DNA of 60,389 bases from Lysobacterales bacterium (lineage in GTDB: Bacteria; Pseudomonadota; Gammaproteobacteria; Xanthomonadales; SZUA-38): positions 1 to 60,389 of the forward strand of contig JANQOZ010000059.1 of NCBI GenBank assembly GCA_028285525.1, in the 5' to 3' direction. Positions 8,808 through 17,795 of this stretch are shown here, in pieces. Under the pieces are notes generated by a model that was not told the origin of the DNA, searched no databases, and worked only from the letters and a program-made list of their open reading frames with translations. A program made the position numbers and the translations under genes. Every line of letters begins with the position of its first letter. Positions within the stretch are counted from its first letter, which is position 1.

Positions 8808-9127
8808 ACGGATGTGAAGCGAGGGAGCAGGGGGAGTATCTGATCGTAGCCGTCAGCGGTGAGGTGGACCTGTCCTGGTCGTCGGAAGTGCGCGGTGCAA
8901 TCCTGGACGCGCTGGGCAAGAACAACGCCGTGCTGGTTGAGCTCGAGCAGGTGAGCTACATCGACAGTTCCGGCATTGCGGCGCTGGTCGAAGGCTATCA
9001 GACCGCCAAGTCCAAAGGCGCCAAGTTTGGCCTGGTGTCGATCAGCAGTGCGGTCAAGGCGGTGCTGGAGCTCGCCCGGCTGGATCAGGTGTTTCCCATC
9101 TACGCCGATGTACAGGCGGCCGGCTGA
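8804..9127 (+). CDS. STAS-domain anti-sigma antagonist-like protein (RsbV/MlaB-like)
   Basis: A 107-aa STAS domain protein. The phosphorylatable-serine loop reads YIDSSGIAALVEGY (D54, S55, S56, G57), matching SpoIIAA/RsbV. The strand-helix framework (VAVSGEVDLS, AVLVELEQVSYID, KFGLVSISSAVKAVLEL) is complete. It sits between its presumptive kinase and mlaE (11-bp gap). The E. coli Mla complex contains a STAS subunit, MlaB, bound to MlaF, so this protein could be a regulated subunit of the downstream transporter as well as a classical antagonist. This dual reading is inference. Confidence 0.87.
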   Translation: MNGCEAREQGEYLIVAVSGEVDLSWSSEVRGAILDALGKNNAVLVELEQVSYIDSSGIAALVEGYQTAKSKGAKFGLVSISSAVKAVLELARLDQVFPIYADVQAAG

Positions 9128-9138
9128 GACGACCCTCC

Positions 9139-9930
9139 GTGCTGGAAAAAGCCGCGAACGCCATGAGCCAAGGGGTGCTGAAAACGGTCAGCAACTTCGG
9201 GTACATGGGCGCACTGCTCGTCGAGAGCTTCTACTGGATATTGTTCGGTCGGCGCCGAGGCCAGCCGGTGAAGATGGCGCCGCTGGCCAGCCAGATGGTG
9301 GAAACCGGCGTGCAGGCCATCCCGATTGTGATGGTGCTGTCGTTTGCCATCGGCGTGAGCCTGGCGATCCAGACGATCTACGCTCTGAAAAATTTTGGCG
9401 CCGAATCACAGGTGATCCTGGCCATTGCGATCGGCGTGACTCGGGAGTTCGGGCCGCTGATCACCGGCATTCTGGTCGCCGGGCGGACCGCGTCTGCGCT
9501 AGCCGCCCGGATTGGGTCCATGGTGGTGTCGCAGGAGGTGGATGCGCTGCGGGTGATCGGGATCATGCCGGTTCGCTACCTGGTCGTGCCGCCGCTGGTG
9601 GCGCTGCTGATCATGGTGCCTACGCTGACCGTGCTTGCTGACGCGGCGGCCATCTTTGGTGGCGCCGTCTACAGTCTGCCCAATCTCGACGTGTCGCTGT
9701 GGGCTTACCTGGTGGCCAGCGTCGACTCGCTCACGGCCGGCGACGTGCTGCAGGGGCTGGCCAAGTCGCTCGTCTTTGGGGCGATTGTGGCGCTGGTGGG
9801 CGTCAGCTCTGGATTCAACGTCAAAGGCGGTGCCGAGGGCGTCGGCCGGGCGACCACGCAGTCGGTGGTGATGGCCATCAGCTGGATCGTCATCGCCGAC
9901 ATGATCTTTACCTTTTTCCTGAACCGATGA
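9139..9930 (+). CDS. mlaE: MlaE-family lipid ABC transporter permease
   Basis: The inner membrane permease of an Mla/MCE-type phospholipid transport system, with several hydrophobic helices. The conserved MlaE segment AIAIGVTREFGPLITGILVAGRTASALAARIGSM is split here as GVTREFGPLITG and AGRTASALAARIG, followed by EVDALRVIGI, the coupling-helix signature. Start is GTG 9139 (263 aa); ATG 9163 is an alternative (255 aa), and neither has a clear ribosome binding site. It overlaps mlaF by four bases. The order E-F-D-lipoprotein, without MlaC, differs from the E. coli F-E-D-C-B operon. Confidence 0.92.
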   Translation: MLEKAANAMSQGVLKTVSNFGYMGALLVESFYWILFGRRRGQPVKMAPLASQMVETGVQAIPIVMVLSFAIGVSLAIQTIYALKNFGAESQVILAIAIGVTREFGPLITGILVAGRTASALAARIGSMVVSQEVDALRVIGIMPVRYLVVPPLVALLIMVPTLTVLADAAAIFGGAVYSLPNLDVSLWAYLVASVDSLTAGDVLQGLAKSLVFGAIVALVGVSSGFNVKGGAEGVGRATTQSVVMAISWIVIADMIFTFFLNR

Positions 9931-10733
9931 GCGATCAGGCGCCACCGGTCATCGAAGTCGAGGGCCTGGTCACCCACTATGGTCGCCGCAAGATCCTCGA
10001 CGGCGTGGATCTAAAAATGTCGGCCGGAGAGATCCGCGTGATCATGGGCGGGAGCGGATCGGGCAAGAGCACGCTGCTCTGGCACCTGCTCGGCCTCTAC
10101 AAGCCCACGGCCGGGACGATCAGACTGCTTGATCAGGACATCACCCAGATCAGCGCTCAGGAATTTCAGGCGCTGCGCAAAGAGCTGGGCGTGTCCTTTC
10201 AGGGTGGCGCGCTGTTCACCTCCATGTCGGTCGGCGAAAACGTTGCGCTGCCGCTGCGCGAGCATACGGAGCTGGATGAGAACACCATTCGGATCATGTC
10301 GCGCCTCAAGCTGGAGGTGGTGAACCTCGGCGGCTTTCAGGATCTGATGCCGTCTCAGCTGTCGGGCGGCATGATCAAGCGGGCGGCCCTGGCCCGGGCG
10401 ATCGTGATGGACCCGAAGCTGCTGTTTTTTGACGAGCCGTCCGCGGGCCTGGACCCGGTGGTTGCCGCGGAGCTCGATGACCTCATCCTGCAGCTTCGCG
10501 ACGCGATGCGCATGTCCATGGTGGTCGTCACTCACGAGCTGGACAGCGCGTTTAAAATCGCGGACAAGATCACCGTGCTGGATCAGGGAAAGGTACTCCT
10601 GACGGGCACGGTGGAAGAGGTCAAGAGCAGCAAGCTCGAGCGGGTGCAGGATCTGCTGAACCGCCGCCCGCGGGACGTCAAGGTGGATGCGGAGGAGTAC
10701 CTGCGGCGCCTGACCGAAGAAGAGTATGTCTGA
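9927..10733 (+). CDS. mlaF: MlaF-family lipid ABC transporter ATP-binding protein
   Basis: The 268-aa ATPase of the Mla-type transporter. Walker A is GGSGSGKST, the Q-loop lies in VSFQGGALFTSMSV (typical of MlaF), the signature is LSGGMIKRAALARA, Walker B is LLFFDEPSAGLDP, and the switch histidine is in VVVTHEL. A C-terminal extension after the ATPase core (RPRDVKVDAEEYLRRLTEEEYV) may contact partners. In E. coli the STAS protein MlaB binds this subunit, which makes the STAS gene upstream of mlaE relevant. ATG 9927 overlaps the mlaE stop. Confidence 0.93.
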   Translation: MSDQAPPVIEVEGLVTHYGRRKILDGVDLKMSAGEIRVIMGGSGSGKSTLLWHLLGLYKPTAGTIRLLDQDITQISAQEFQALRKELGVSFQGGALFTSMSVGENVALPLREHTELDENTIRIMSRLKLEVVNLGGFQDLMPSQLSGGMIKRAALARAIVMDPKLLFFDEPSAGLDPVVAAELDDLILQLRDAMRMSMVVVTHELDSAFKIADKITVLDQGKVLLTGTVEEVKSSKLERVQDLLNRRPRDVKVDAEEYLRRLTEEEYV

Positions 10734-10810
10734 CCTACTGAAGGGGCACGCCGGGCGCGGCGGGTGATGAAGATGATCACAGAAAACACCATTGGGGCCA
10801 AGCGAAGTTT

Positions 10811-11758
10811 GTGAAACGAGATAACGTCAATTATGTGCTGGCCGGAGCGGTTGTGCTGGCGGCCATGTCGCTGCTGTTTGTGGTGCTGTACCAGCTCACC
10901 GGCCGCAGCGGGGCCAGCGACAGCTACCACACGTTTTATCAGCAGGTAGCCGGTCTCCGCTACGGTACGCCGGTCTATTTTGAGGGCTATCGGATCGGTC
11001 AGATCGAGTCCATCACGCCGCAGCGCGACGGGGGACAAACGACCTTTCGGATCGACTTTACGGTGGAGGAGGGCTGGCCGATCCCGTCGGACAGCGTCGC
11101 CGCAATCGCCACCTCGGGTCTCCTGTCCGACGTGTTTATCGTGCTCAACCAGGGTGAATCGGATCAGCTGCTCAATCCTGACTCCGAGATTACCGGCCGC
11201 GAGGCGTCGGACATCTTTGGTTCGCTGAACGCGCTGGCCGACGACGTGTCCGACCTGACCGAGTCGCACGTAGAGCCCCTGCTTGAGCTTTTGGCAACCC
11301 GGGTCGACACCATCACGGCCAACCTGGAGTCGTCGACGCCTGAACTGGTGGACGACGTCAGCGAACTGCTGGCGCGCCTGAACGACTCGGCTGAATCGCT
11401 GAAGACCCTGATGGGCCAGGACAACCTGAACAACGTCAGCACGATTCTGAGCAACTTCAGTCAGACCTCCGCTGACGCTCAGCTGCTGGTTGGTGAGCTC
11501 GCCGAGGCCCGCAGCGAGCTCAAGCAGCTGATCGCGGATCTCGGGGCGATCGCCAGCGACAACCGCGAGGGAATCTCCGGCACCGTCACCGAGCTCGAAA
11601 CCTCGGTGCTGCTCCTGTCTCAGCGCCTGGATTCCATCACGTTCAATCTGGACGAGGCGAGCCGAAATCTGAATGAGTTTGCGCGCGCGATTCGCCGCAG
11701 TCCAAACCGGCTGCTGTTTTCGCCGGAAGCCGACGATACGGGAGCAAGCCCACGGTGA
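10811..11758 (+). CDS. mlaD: MCE-domain substrate-binding protein (MlaD family)
   Basis: A 315-aa protein with one N-terminal membrane helix (about residues 10-27), an MCE domain (about 37-120; YGTPVYFEGYRIGQI, then VAAIATSGLLSDVFIVL), and a long helical C-terminal part of about 190 residues with heptad-like repeats. It is longer than E. coli MlaD (about 180 aa), as in MCE proteins that build an extended tube or pair with an outer membrane lipoprotein. The start is GTG 10811, 77 bp after mlaF, the largest gap in the operon. Confidence 0.9.
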   Translation: MKRDNVNYVLAGAVVLAAMSLLFVVLYQLTGRSGASDSYHTFYQQVAGLRYGTPVYFEGYRIGQIESITPQRDGGQTTFRIDFTVEEGWPIPSDSVAAIATSGLLSDVFIVLNQGESDQLLNPDSEITGREASDIFGSLNALADDVSDLTESHVEPLLELLATRVDTITANLESSTPELVDDVSELLARLNDSAESLKTLMGQDNLNNVSTILSNFSQTSADAQLLVGELAEARSELKQLIADLGAIASDNREGISGTVTELETSVLLLSQRLDSITFNLDEASRNLNEFARAIRRSPNRLLFSPEADDTGASPR

Positions 11759-11772
11759 GCAGAGTGATACGC

Positions 11773-12372
11773 ATGACGCGACCGCTGCTGGCGATGGTGG
11801 TGTTTGTCGGGCTGGCCGGGTGCAGCTCGACCCCGGTGCCCGAGGACAGTTTCTATCGTCTCGGTAATCTGCCGGAGCCGACTTTGGTGTTTGATGCGCC
11901 GCCGATCGACGGACGGCTGATGATCGAGGTGCCTCGCGCCGCGGGGATTCGACGCCAGCGTGGCATCCTTTACAGCGAAGACGAAGATCACGTTGAGGTC
12001 CGGCGCTACTACTATCATTTCTGGGAGGAGCCGCCGCCGCAGCTGCTGCAGCGTCGGCTGATCGAGCGACTGCGGCTGGCCAACGCGGCCGTTTCCATCA
12101 CCGAAGGATTGTCCAGTGACGTCAACTATCGGCTGCGGACCCGCATCCGTGAATTTGACCGGGTGGTCGATGCTGGCGTCGCCTCAGCGGTGATCGACGT
12201 CGACGTAATTCTGTTTACCGGTTTCTCCGAAGGGGAAGCCATTTTTCGAGGCAGCTATCGCGAGCAGGTGAACGCAGAATCCGACCTGATGGTCGATACC
12301 GCCTCCGCCTTTTCTCTGGCGCTCGATCAGGTCATCGATCGCTTTCTGGGTGAGCTCGAGGGTTCGCTCTGA
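11773..12372 (+). CDS. ABC-type transport auxiliary lipoprotein (PqiC-like)
   Basis: A 199-aa lipoprotein with the lipobox LAGC (Cys17). The body matches the ABC_trans_aux pattern: DSFYRLG near the N-terminus, RLMIEVPRAAGIRRQRGILYSED, YYHFWEEPPPQLLQRRLIERL, and a beta-rich C-terminal half. Family members are outer membrane-facing partners of MCE proteins. GTG 11755 overlaps the mlaD stop, but ATG 11773 gives a compact lipoprotein signal peptide and is preferred. It closes the transporter part of the operon. Confidence 0.85.
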   Translation: MTRPLLAMVVFVGLAGCSSTPVPEDSFYRLGNLPEPTLVFDAPPIDGRLMIEVPRAAGIRRQRGILYSEDEDHVEVRRYYYHFWEEPPPQLLQRRLIERLRLANAAVSITEGLSSDVNYRLRTRIREFDRVVDAGVASAVIDVDVILFTGFSEGEAIFRGSYREQVNAESDLMVDTASAFSLALDQVIDRFLGELEGSL

Positions 12373-12818
12373 AACTGTCTGCCCGTCAGCAGCAGTGCCT
12401 GACAGCGCTAGAGCTGCCTCGCTGGCAGCGACGCTCGCGCGACGTCAGCGCCTCGCCCCGCGCGGCGAGTGCGGGCGGCGAACCCAGGCTTCTGCAGCTG
12501 GCGACGGATCACCTCGCGACCGTTCTGCTCGACTGGGACCTCGACGATCCTTTCGACCTTGCTGCGGCTGAACCCGGTCCGCAGCTGCTCGGGAAAATCC
12601 TCGGCGCGACGGGGTTTTCGCACGACCGCTTTACGGTCTACCTGGTTGCGGAAGAGCCGCCGGAACTCGAGGGCCAGGTGCTGTGGTTCACCCAGCGTCC
12701 CCTCGCCCCGGCCGGTGGCGTGCTCCTGCTTCCGTCGGTGCCTGCGATGCTCGCAGACGCTGGTTTGAAGCGCGTCGCCTGGCAGCACCTGAAAGGCTGG
12801 ATGGCCCGGCAGTCGTGA
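12369..12818 (+). CDS. holD: Probable DNA polymerase III psi subunit (HolD-like), apparent CTG start
   Basis: An open frame with no ATG, GTG or TTG near its 5' end encodes about 149 aa that look like real protein. It begins LKLSARQQQCLTALELPRWQ and ends [11 protein letters not shown]. The N-terminal pattern (LTALELPRWQRRS) resembles HolD, which tethers the clamp loader to SSB through the chi subunit, and the following gene is rimI, giving the E. coli holD-rimI order. The frame opens at 12354. CTG 12369 forms a CTGA overlap with the previous stop, mimicking ATGA coupling; CTG 12375 is an alternative. HolD evolves fast, so the family call is moderate while the coding call is stronger. Confidence 0.65.
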   Translation: MKLSARQQQCLTALELPRWQRRSRDVSASPRAASAGGEPRLLQLATDHLATVLLDWDLDDPFDLAAAEPGPQLLGKILGATGFSHDRFTVYLVAEEPPELEGQVLWFTQRPLAPAGGVLLLPSVPAMLADAGLKRVAWQHLKGWMARQS

Positions 12819-13315
12819 GTGCGGTCCTCGACGCGCCGGCCATGGAGATACGCCCCATGGTGGAGCGTGATATCGCTGCGGTGCTGCCGATCGAGTCTCA
12901 GGCCTATCCCTTTCCCTGGTCGCAGGGAATTTTCGAAGACTGTCTGCGCGTGGGCTATTCGTGCTGGGTGGCCGAGCAGGGTGGGGCTGTGATCGGCTAT
13001 GGCATCCTGTCGGCCGGCGGCGGGGAGGCGCACGTGCTCAACCTCTGTATGGCGGAGGCGTACCGAGGACTCGGCTACGGGCTGGCGCTGTTGAATCGTT
13101 TGATTAACGTCGGGCGATGGCACCACTGCCGGACCATCTTTCTGGAGGTCCGACCCAGCAACACGCGCGCAGTCGACGTTTACGAGGAACGCGGATTTTC
13201 GGTGGTCGGGCGTCGCCCCAACTACTACCCGGCCGCGCAGGGCCGCGAGGACGCGCTGATCATGGCCATGAAGCTTTCCGGCCCGGCAAGTCCTCAGGGC
13301 ACTAGAGGTCCCTGA
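12815..13315 (+). CDS. rimI: Ribosomal protein bS18 N-alanine acetyltransferase RimI
   Basis: A GNAT-family N-acetyltransferase of about 166 aa that modifies the N-terminus of ribosomal protein S18. Motifs include [10 protein letters not shown], the acetyl-CoA loop [34 protein letters not shown], and the family-specific [23 protein letters not shown] 12815 overlaps the previous stop (GTGA); ATG 12842 is an equally possible start (157 aa). Its 3' end overlaps the convergent valS 3' end by 14 bp. Confidence 0.9.
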   Translation: MSAVLDAPAMEIRPMVERDIAAVLPIESQAYPFPWSQGIFEDCLRVGYSCWVAEQGGAVIGYGILSAGGGEAHVLNLCMAEAYRGLGYGLALLNRLINVGRWHHCRTIFLEVRPSNTRAVDVYEERGFSVVGRRPNYYPAAQGREDALIMAMKLSGPASPQGTRGP

Positions 13316-16100
13316 GGCGCTCGATCTGCGCGTTCAGGTCCTGATGCTCTGACTCCGCCGCCGCGAGCTGATCGCGCGCTTTGGCGACCACGTCCGCCGG
13401 TGCGTTGGCGACAAACTTCTCGTTCGACAGCTTGCCGCTCAGGCGCTGGATCTCCTGACCCTTCCGCTCCAGCTCTTTGTTGAGCCGCGCCAGCTCCTCT
13501 TTGGGATCGATGATGCCGGCCAGCGGGACGTGCAGCTTGAGCTCGCCAGCGCTCGCGAAGGCTGAGGCCGGCGCCTGCTCTCCCGCGTCAAGCCAGCGGC
13601 AGTCGCCCAGTGAGCCCAGCGCCTGGAGCATCTCCGCGTGTTTTCCGAACAAGCTTCGGTCCTGATCGCTGCCGTCTTCCAGCAGCAGAGACAGAGATTT
13701 GCGGGGGGCGATGTTCATCTCGCCGCGGATTTGCCGCAGCCCCAGCAGCAGCTGCTGCAGCCAGGCGACCTCCTGCTCCGCCTCAGGGTGATCCCGGTCA
13801 GCGCTGACGTGGGGGAAGGCCTGGGTTGAGATGGTTGTGCCGGAGATCGAAAGCAATGGCGCGACCCGCTGCCAGATTTCTTCCGAAATAAACGGCATCA
13901 GCGGATGGATCAGCTTCAGCAGCTCTTCCAGCACGGAGAGCAGCGTGTAGCGAGTGTGCGCCGCGGACGGATGCGCGTCGGCCGTCAGAATCGGTTTGGT
14001 CAGCTCGAGATACCAGTCGCAGTATTCGTGCCAGATGAACTCGTAGATCGCGGCCGACGCGAGGTCGAAGCGATAGCGCTTCAGGTCCTGGTTGACCCGA
14101 TCCGCGGCATGATTCAGGCGCGAGACGATCCACTGATCAAAGATCGTGGCCTGTTCCGGCTGTCGTTCGACCGTCTCGTTCTCCACGTTCATGAGAACGT
14201 AGCGAGCCGCGTTCCAGATCTTGTTGCAGAAGTTTCGGTAGCCCTCGATGCGACCGGTGTCGAATCGAATGTCCCGACCGTGGGTCGCCAAAGCCGCGAA
14301 GGTGAAGCGCAACGCGTCCGTTCCGTAGGCCTGGATCCCGTTGGGGAACTCCTTGCGCGTGGCCTTTTCGATCTTGGCCGCCATCTGCGGCTGCATCAGG
14401 CCGCTGGTGCGCTTTTCCAGCAGGGCGTCCAGGTCGATGCCGTCGATAAGATCCAGCGGATCCAGCACGTTGCCCTTGGACTTGGACATCTTCTGGCCCT
14501 GGTAGTCCCGGATAAGGCCAGTGATGTAGACCTCGCGGAACGGCACGTCGCCCATAAATTTCAGGCCGAACATGATCATCCGGGCGACCCAGAAAAAGAT
14601 GATATCGAAGCCCGTGACCAGCACGTTGCCGGGATAAAACCGCTCGAGCCGGTCGGTCTGCTCCGGCCAGCCCAGCGTGGAAAACGGCCAGAGCCCGGAG
14701 GAGAACCAGGTGTCCAGGACATCTTCATCCTGCTTTAGCGGCCGATCGCCGAGGTCGTGAGCCTCCCGAACCTCCGCCTCGCTGCGTCCAACGTAGACGT
14801 GCCCGGCGTCGTCATACCAGGCCGGAATGCGGTGTCCCCACCAGAGCTGCCGGCTGATGCACCAGTCCTGAATATTGTTGAGCCACTCGTAGTAGGTTTT
14901 GTCCCAGTTGCTCGGAACAAAGCGCACGGCGCCGCTGCGGACGGCCTCGATCGCCGGATTGGTGATTGCGGTCAGTCCGCCCGGACGACCGTCAGCCTGC
15001 TGGTCGCGGGTCAGATCCACGTACCACTGGTCGGTGAGGTAGGGCTCCAGCACCGCGCCGGAACGGTCGCCGCGGGGCACCGTCAGCGTATGGTCCTCGG
15101 TCTTTTCGAGCAGGCCAGCAGCCTCGAGGTCGGCGACGATGCGCTGGCGGGCCTCCATCCGGTCCAGGCCCCGATAGGCTTCGGGCCCGTTGTCGTTGAT
15201 CGCCGCCTCAGGGGTAAAAATATTGATCAGCGGGAGCTGATGACGCTGGCCCATCTGGTAGTCGTTAAAATCATGAGCGGGCGTGATCTTTACGCAACCG
15301 GTACCAAACGCCGGGTCAACGTAGCTGTCGGCAATGATGGGGATTGTTCGGTCGCTGAGCGGCAGCGCGATGTGTTTTCCGATCAGATGCTGGTAGCGCT
15401 CGTCGTCGGGGTGCACCGCCACGGCCGTGTCGCCCAGCATCGTTTCGGGGCGGGTCGTAGCGACGACCAGAAATTCCTGCTGGCCATCCGCATCGGCCAG
15501 CGGGTAGCGAAGGTGCCACAGATGCCCGCGCTCTTCTTCCGACACCACCTCGAGATCGGACAGGGCGGTGTGCAGTACCGGGTCCCAGTTGACCAGCCGC
15601 TTGCCCCGGTAGATGAGCCCCTGCTCGTAGAGCGATACAAACACCTCACGGACGGCCGCTGAGAGCCCTTCGTCCATCGTGAACCGCTCGTGTTCCCAGT
15701 CCACCGAGTCGCCCAGCCGACGCATCTGCCGCGTGATCTCGCCGCCCGAGTGCGCCTTCCAGTCCCAAACGGCTTCGGTAAACCGCTTGCGGCCCAGGTC
15801 GTGGCGGGTCTGGCCTTTGCTCTCGAGCTGTCGCTCGACCACCATCTGCGTGGCAATGCCGGCATGATCGGTGCCGCATTGCCACAGGGCGCTGTGGCCG
15901 GCCATGCGGTGGTAGCGGGTCAGCGCGTCCTGCAGCGTGTGCTGGAACGCGTGTCCCATGTGCAGGACTCCCGTGACGTTCGGGGGCGGCAGCATGATGC
16001 AATAGGGTTCGCCCTCGGCGGTCGGCGCAAACACGCCGAGCTCTTCCCAGCGCTCGTACCAGCGCTGTTCGATCGCCGCCGGCTGATAGCTTTTGTCCAT
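13302..16100 (-). CDS. valS: Valyl-tRNA synthetase
   Basis: A class I aminoacyl-tRNA synthetase of 932 aa (E. coli 951). The HIGH motif is HMGH (residues 47-50, in [13 protein letters not shown]) and the KMSKS motif is QKMSKSKGN, near residue 536. The editing domain contains [14 protein letters not shown], and the C-terminus ends in a tRNA-binding coiled coil ([19 protein letters not shown]). It lies 19 bp downstream of pepA, so the two form an operon. In E. coli holC is between them; here it is not. The 3' end overlaps rimI. Confidence 0.97.
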   Translation of the reverse strand: MDKSYQPAAIEQRWYERWEELGVFAPTAEGEPYCIMLPPPNVTGVLHMGHAFQHTLQDALTRYHRMAGHSALWQCGTDHAGIATQMVVERQLESKGQTRHDLGRKRFTEAVWDWKAHSGGEITRQMRRLGDSVDWEHERFTMDEGLSAAVREVFVSLYEQGLIYRGKRLVNWDPVLHTALSDLEVVSEEERGHLWHLRYPLADADGQQEFLVVATTRPETMLGDTAVAVHPDDERYQHLIGKHIALPLSDRTIPIIADSYVDPAFGTGCVKITPAHDFNDYQMGQRHQLPLINIFTPEAAINDNGPEAYRGLDRMEARQRIVADLEAAGLLEKTEDHTLTVPRGDRSGAVLEPYLTDQWYVDLTRDQQADGRPGGLTAITNPAIEAVRSGAVRFVPSNWDKTYYEWLNNIQDWCISRQLWWGHRIPAWYDDAGHVYVGRSEAEVREAHDLGDRPLKQDEDVLDTWFSSGLWPFSTLGWPEQTDRLERFYPGNVLVTGFDIIFFWVARMIMFGLKFMGDVPFREVYITGLIRDYQGQKMSKSKGNVLDPLDLIDGIDLDALLEKRTSGLMQPQMAAKIEKATRKEFPNGIQAYGTDALRFTFAALATHGRDIRFDTGRIEGYRNFCNKIWNAARYVLMNVENETVERQPEQATIFDQWIVSRLNHAADRVNQDLKRYRFDLASAAIYEFIWHEYCDWYLELTKPILTADAHPSAAHTRYTLLSVLEELLKLIHPLMPFISEEIWQRVAPLLSISGTTISTQAFPHVSADRDHPEAEQEVAWLQQLLLGLRQIRGEMNIAPRKSLSLLLEDGSDQDRSLFGKHAEMLQALGSLGDCRWLDAGEQAPASAFASAGELKLHVPLAGIIDPKEELARLNKELERKGQEIQRLSGKLSNEKFVANAPADVVAKARDQLAAAESEHQDLNAQIERLRDL

Positions 16101-16119
16101 CGCAGCTTGTCCAGGGGTG

Positions 16120-17592
16120 TCAGCCGGCGCGGTTGATCAGGAACTGGGTCAGCAGCGCAACGGGGCGACCGCTGGCGCCGTTCTTGGTGCCGCCGTCCCA
16201 GCCGCTGCCGGCGATGTCCAGGTGCGCCCAGTCAAAGGCCTTGGTAAACCGCGACAGAAAACAGCCCGCCGTGATTGCGCCTGCGCTCGGCCCCCCAATG
16301 TTCTGCATATCCGCATAGGGCGTATCGAGCTGCGGCTGGTAGTCGTCCCACAGCGGCAGACGCCACGCCCGATCATGCGTGTCTTCGCCGGCCTCCACCA
16401 GCTCGTTGGCCAGCTTGTCATGGGGCGTCATCAGGCCGCTGGCGTGTTTGCCCAGGGCGATGACGCAAGCGCCGGTCAGCGTGGCCACGTCGACCACGGC
16501 CTGAGGCTTATAACGCTCGGCGTAGGTGAGCGCGTCGCACAGAATGAGGCGACCCTCAGCGTCGGTGTTGAGCACTTCCACGGTCTGCCCCGACATGCTC
16601 GTGAGCACGTCACCGGGACGGTAGGACTTGCCGTCGGGCATGTTCTCGACCGCCGGCACCAGCGTCACCAGATTGATTTTCAGCTTGAGCGCCGCACAGG
16701 CGGCAAAAGCGCCGATCACGCTGGCGGCGCCGCACATGTCGTACTTCATCTCGTCCATGCCCTTGCCGGGCTTCAGCGAGATACCGCCGGTATCGAACGT
16801 GATGCCTTTGCCGACGAGCACCACCGGCGCCGCGCTCTTCGCAGCACCCTGATAGGTGAGCACCACAAGCTTGGGCGGGTGGGCGCTGCCCTGGGAAACC
16901 CCCAGCAGGCAGCCCATGCCGAGATTCTCCAACTCTTTGCGGCTCAGCACCCGCGACTTGCAGTTGGGCAGCTTCTCCGCCAGGGAACGACACTCCTGCG
17001 CGATGTAGCTGGGTGTGCAAATGTTTGGCGGCAGGTTCCCCAGCTCTCGAGCCCGTTCGATGCCGGAGGCCATGGCGGCGGCTTCGCGAAGCGGCTTGCG
17101 CAGCGTCTTGTCGCCGAGAAAGCTCACCCGGGAAACCGCTGAGCGCCGGGCGCTGCGGGCTTTGGTGGCGGTGTAGCGGTACGCGCCGAACGCACACGCA
17201 AGCGCACACAGGCGGGTACGCCAGGACGCCGTTTGTCCCGTGATGGTCAGCTCGGGCAGCGCGCAGACGACCGCGCGAACGTTTCGTCCGGCGAGGAACG
17301 CGATGGCGCCTGCGGTTGCCGCCTGCAGCGCGGAGGCGCCGAAGTCTTCCGCCTTGCCGCAGCCGACCACCAGCACCCGATCGGCCTTGACCCCTGGCAC
17401 TTCCGTCCAGAGAAACGTCTTGCCAACCTGCGTCGCAATGTCGCCGCTCTTGAGCATCTTCAGCAGCCGGCCGCCGCTCGCCTTGTTGACCGCCGCGGCC
17501 GCTCCCCGGAGTCGAGCCTGTTCGTGCACACCGATAATCAGGCAGGGTGTCGCAACTTCGATCGCTGACTGCTCAACTACGGAAAATTTCAT
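16120..17592 (-). CDS. pepA: Leucyl aminopeptidase PepA
   Basis: An M17 cytosolic aminopeptidase of 490 aa that forms hexamers with two metal ions. It has an N-terminal macro-like domain and a C-terminal catalytic domain with [16 protein letters not shown] (metal-binding Lys/Asp), KYDMCGAA, and the signature NTDAEGRL. PepA also acts as a DNA-binding protein (XerA/CarP) in E. coli; whether this one does is unknown. It is divergent from lptF, and the spacer between them carries an 11-bp phased repeat. Confidence 0.95.
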   Translation of the reverse strand: MKFSVVEQSAIEVATPCLIIGVHEQARLRGAAAAVNKASGGRLLKMLKSGDIATQVGKTFLWTEVPGVKADRVLVVGCGKAEDFGASALQAATAGAIAFLAGRNVRAVVCALPELTITGQTASWRTRLCALACAFGAYRYTATKARSARRSAVSRVSFLGDKTLRKPLREAAAMASGIERARELGNLPPNICTPSYIAQECRSLAEKLPNCKSRVLSRKELENLGMGCLLGVSQGSAHPPKLVVLTYQGAAKSAAPVVLVGKGITFDTGGISLKPGKGMDEMKYDMCGAASVIGAFAACAALKLKINLVTLVPAVENMPDGKSYRPGDVLTSMSGQTVEVLNTDAEGRLILCDALTYAERYKPQAVVDVATLTGACVIALGKHASGLMTPHDKLANELVEAGEDTHDRAWRLPLWDDYQPQLDTPYADMQNIGGPSAGAITAGCFLSRFTKAFDWAHLDIAGSGWDGGTKNGASGRPVALLTQFLINRAG

Positions 17593-17630
17593 TGGATAAA
17601 CGTCTCACATGATTTGGGCGCTGGTGGCGC

Positions 17631-17697
17631 CATGGACACGGCCGGGCGCGGAGTGGTCATGGATCAACCATGAACGGACCATGGACCAGCCATGGAC
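17631..17697 (+). repeat. CATGGAC repeat cluster with 11-bp phasing
   Basis: CATGGAC or one-mismatch versions begin at 17631, 17658, 17669, 17680 and 17691. The last four are spaced exactly 11 bp, about one helical turn. The cluster lies in the divergent spacer between pepA and lptF, upstream of the proposed lptF -10. It could be an operator array for a DNA-binding protein or a simple tandem duplication. The units contain ATG codons, but I see no leader peptide of note. Confidence 0.6.
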
Positions 17698-17725
17698 AAA
17701 GACGCTTGCCGAAACGATAACGGGC

Positions 17726-17756
17726 TCGACACTGCCGTCGCGCCCGTTGCTAAAAT
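17726..17756 (+). promoter_or_regulatory. Candidate lptF promoter
   Basis: A TCGACA (17726-17731) and a TAAAAT (17751-17756, as GCTAAAAT) are 19 bp apart, close to sigma-70 consensus hexamers but with a long spacer. The expected start of transcription is about 33 bp before the lptF ATG. The -10 shares GCTAAAAT with the pssA upstream region. Confidence 0.35.
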
Positions 17757-17795
17757 GACCCGGTATTTTAAAGGAATTTGGTCCGCGGTAAACCC

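Noticed and set aside
17631..17697. Repeat array as a CRISPR remnant
   Set aside because: Units are only about 7 bp with 4-bp gaps, far shorter than CRISPR repeats and spacers, and there are no cas genes.
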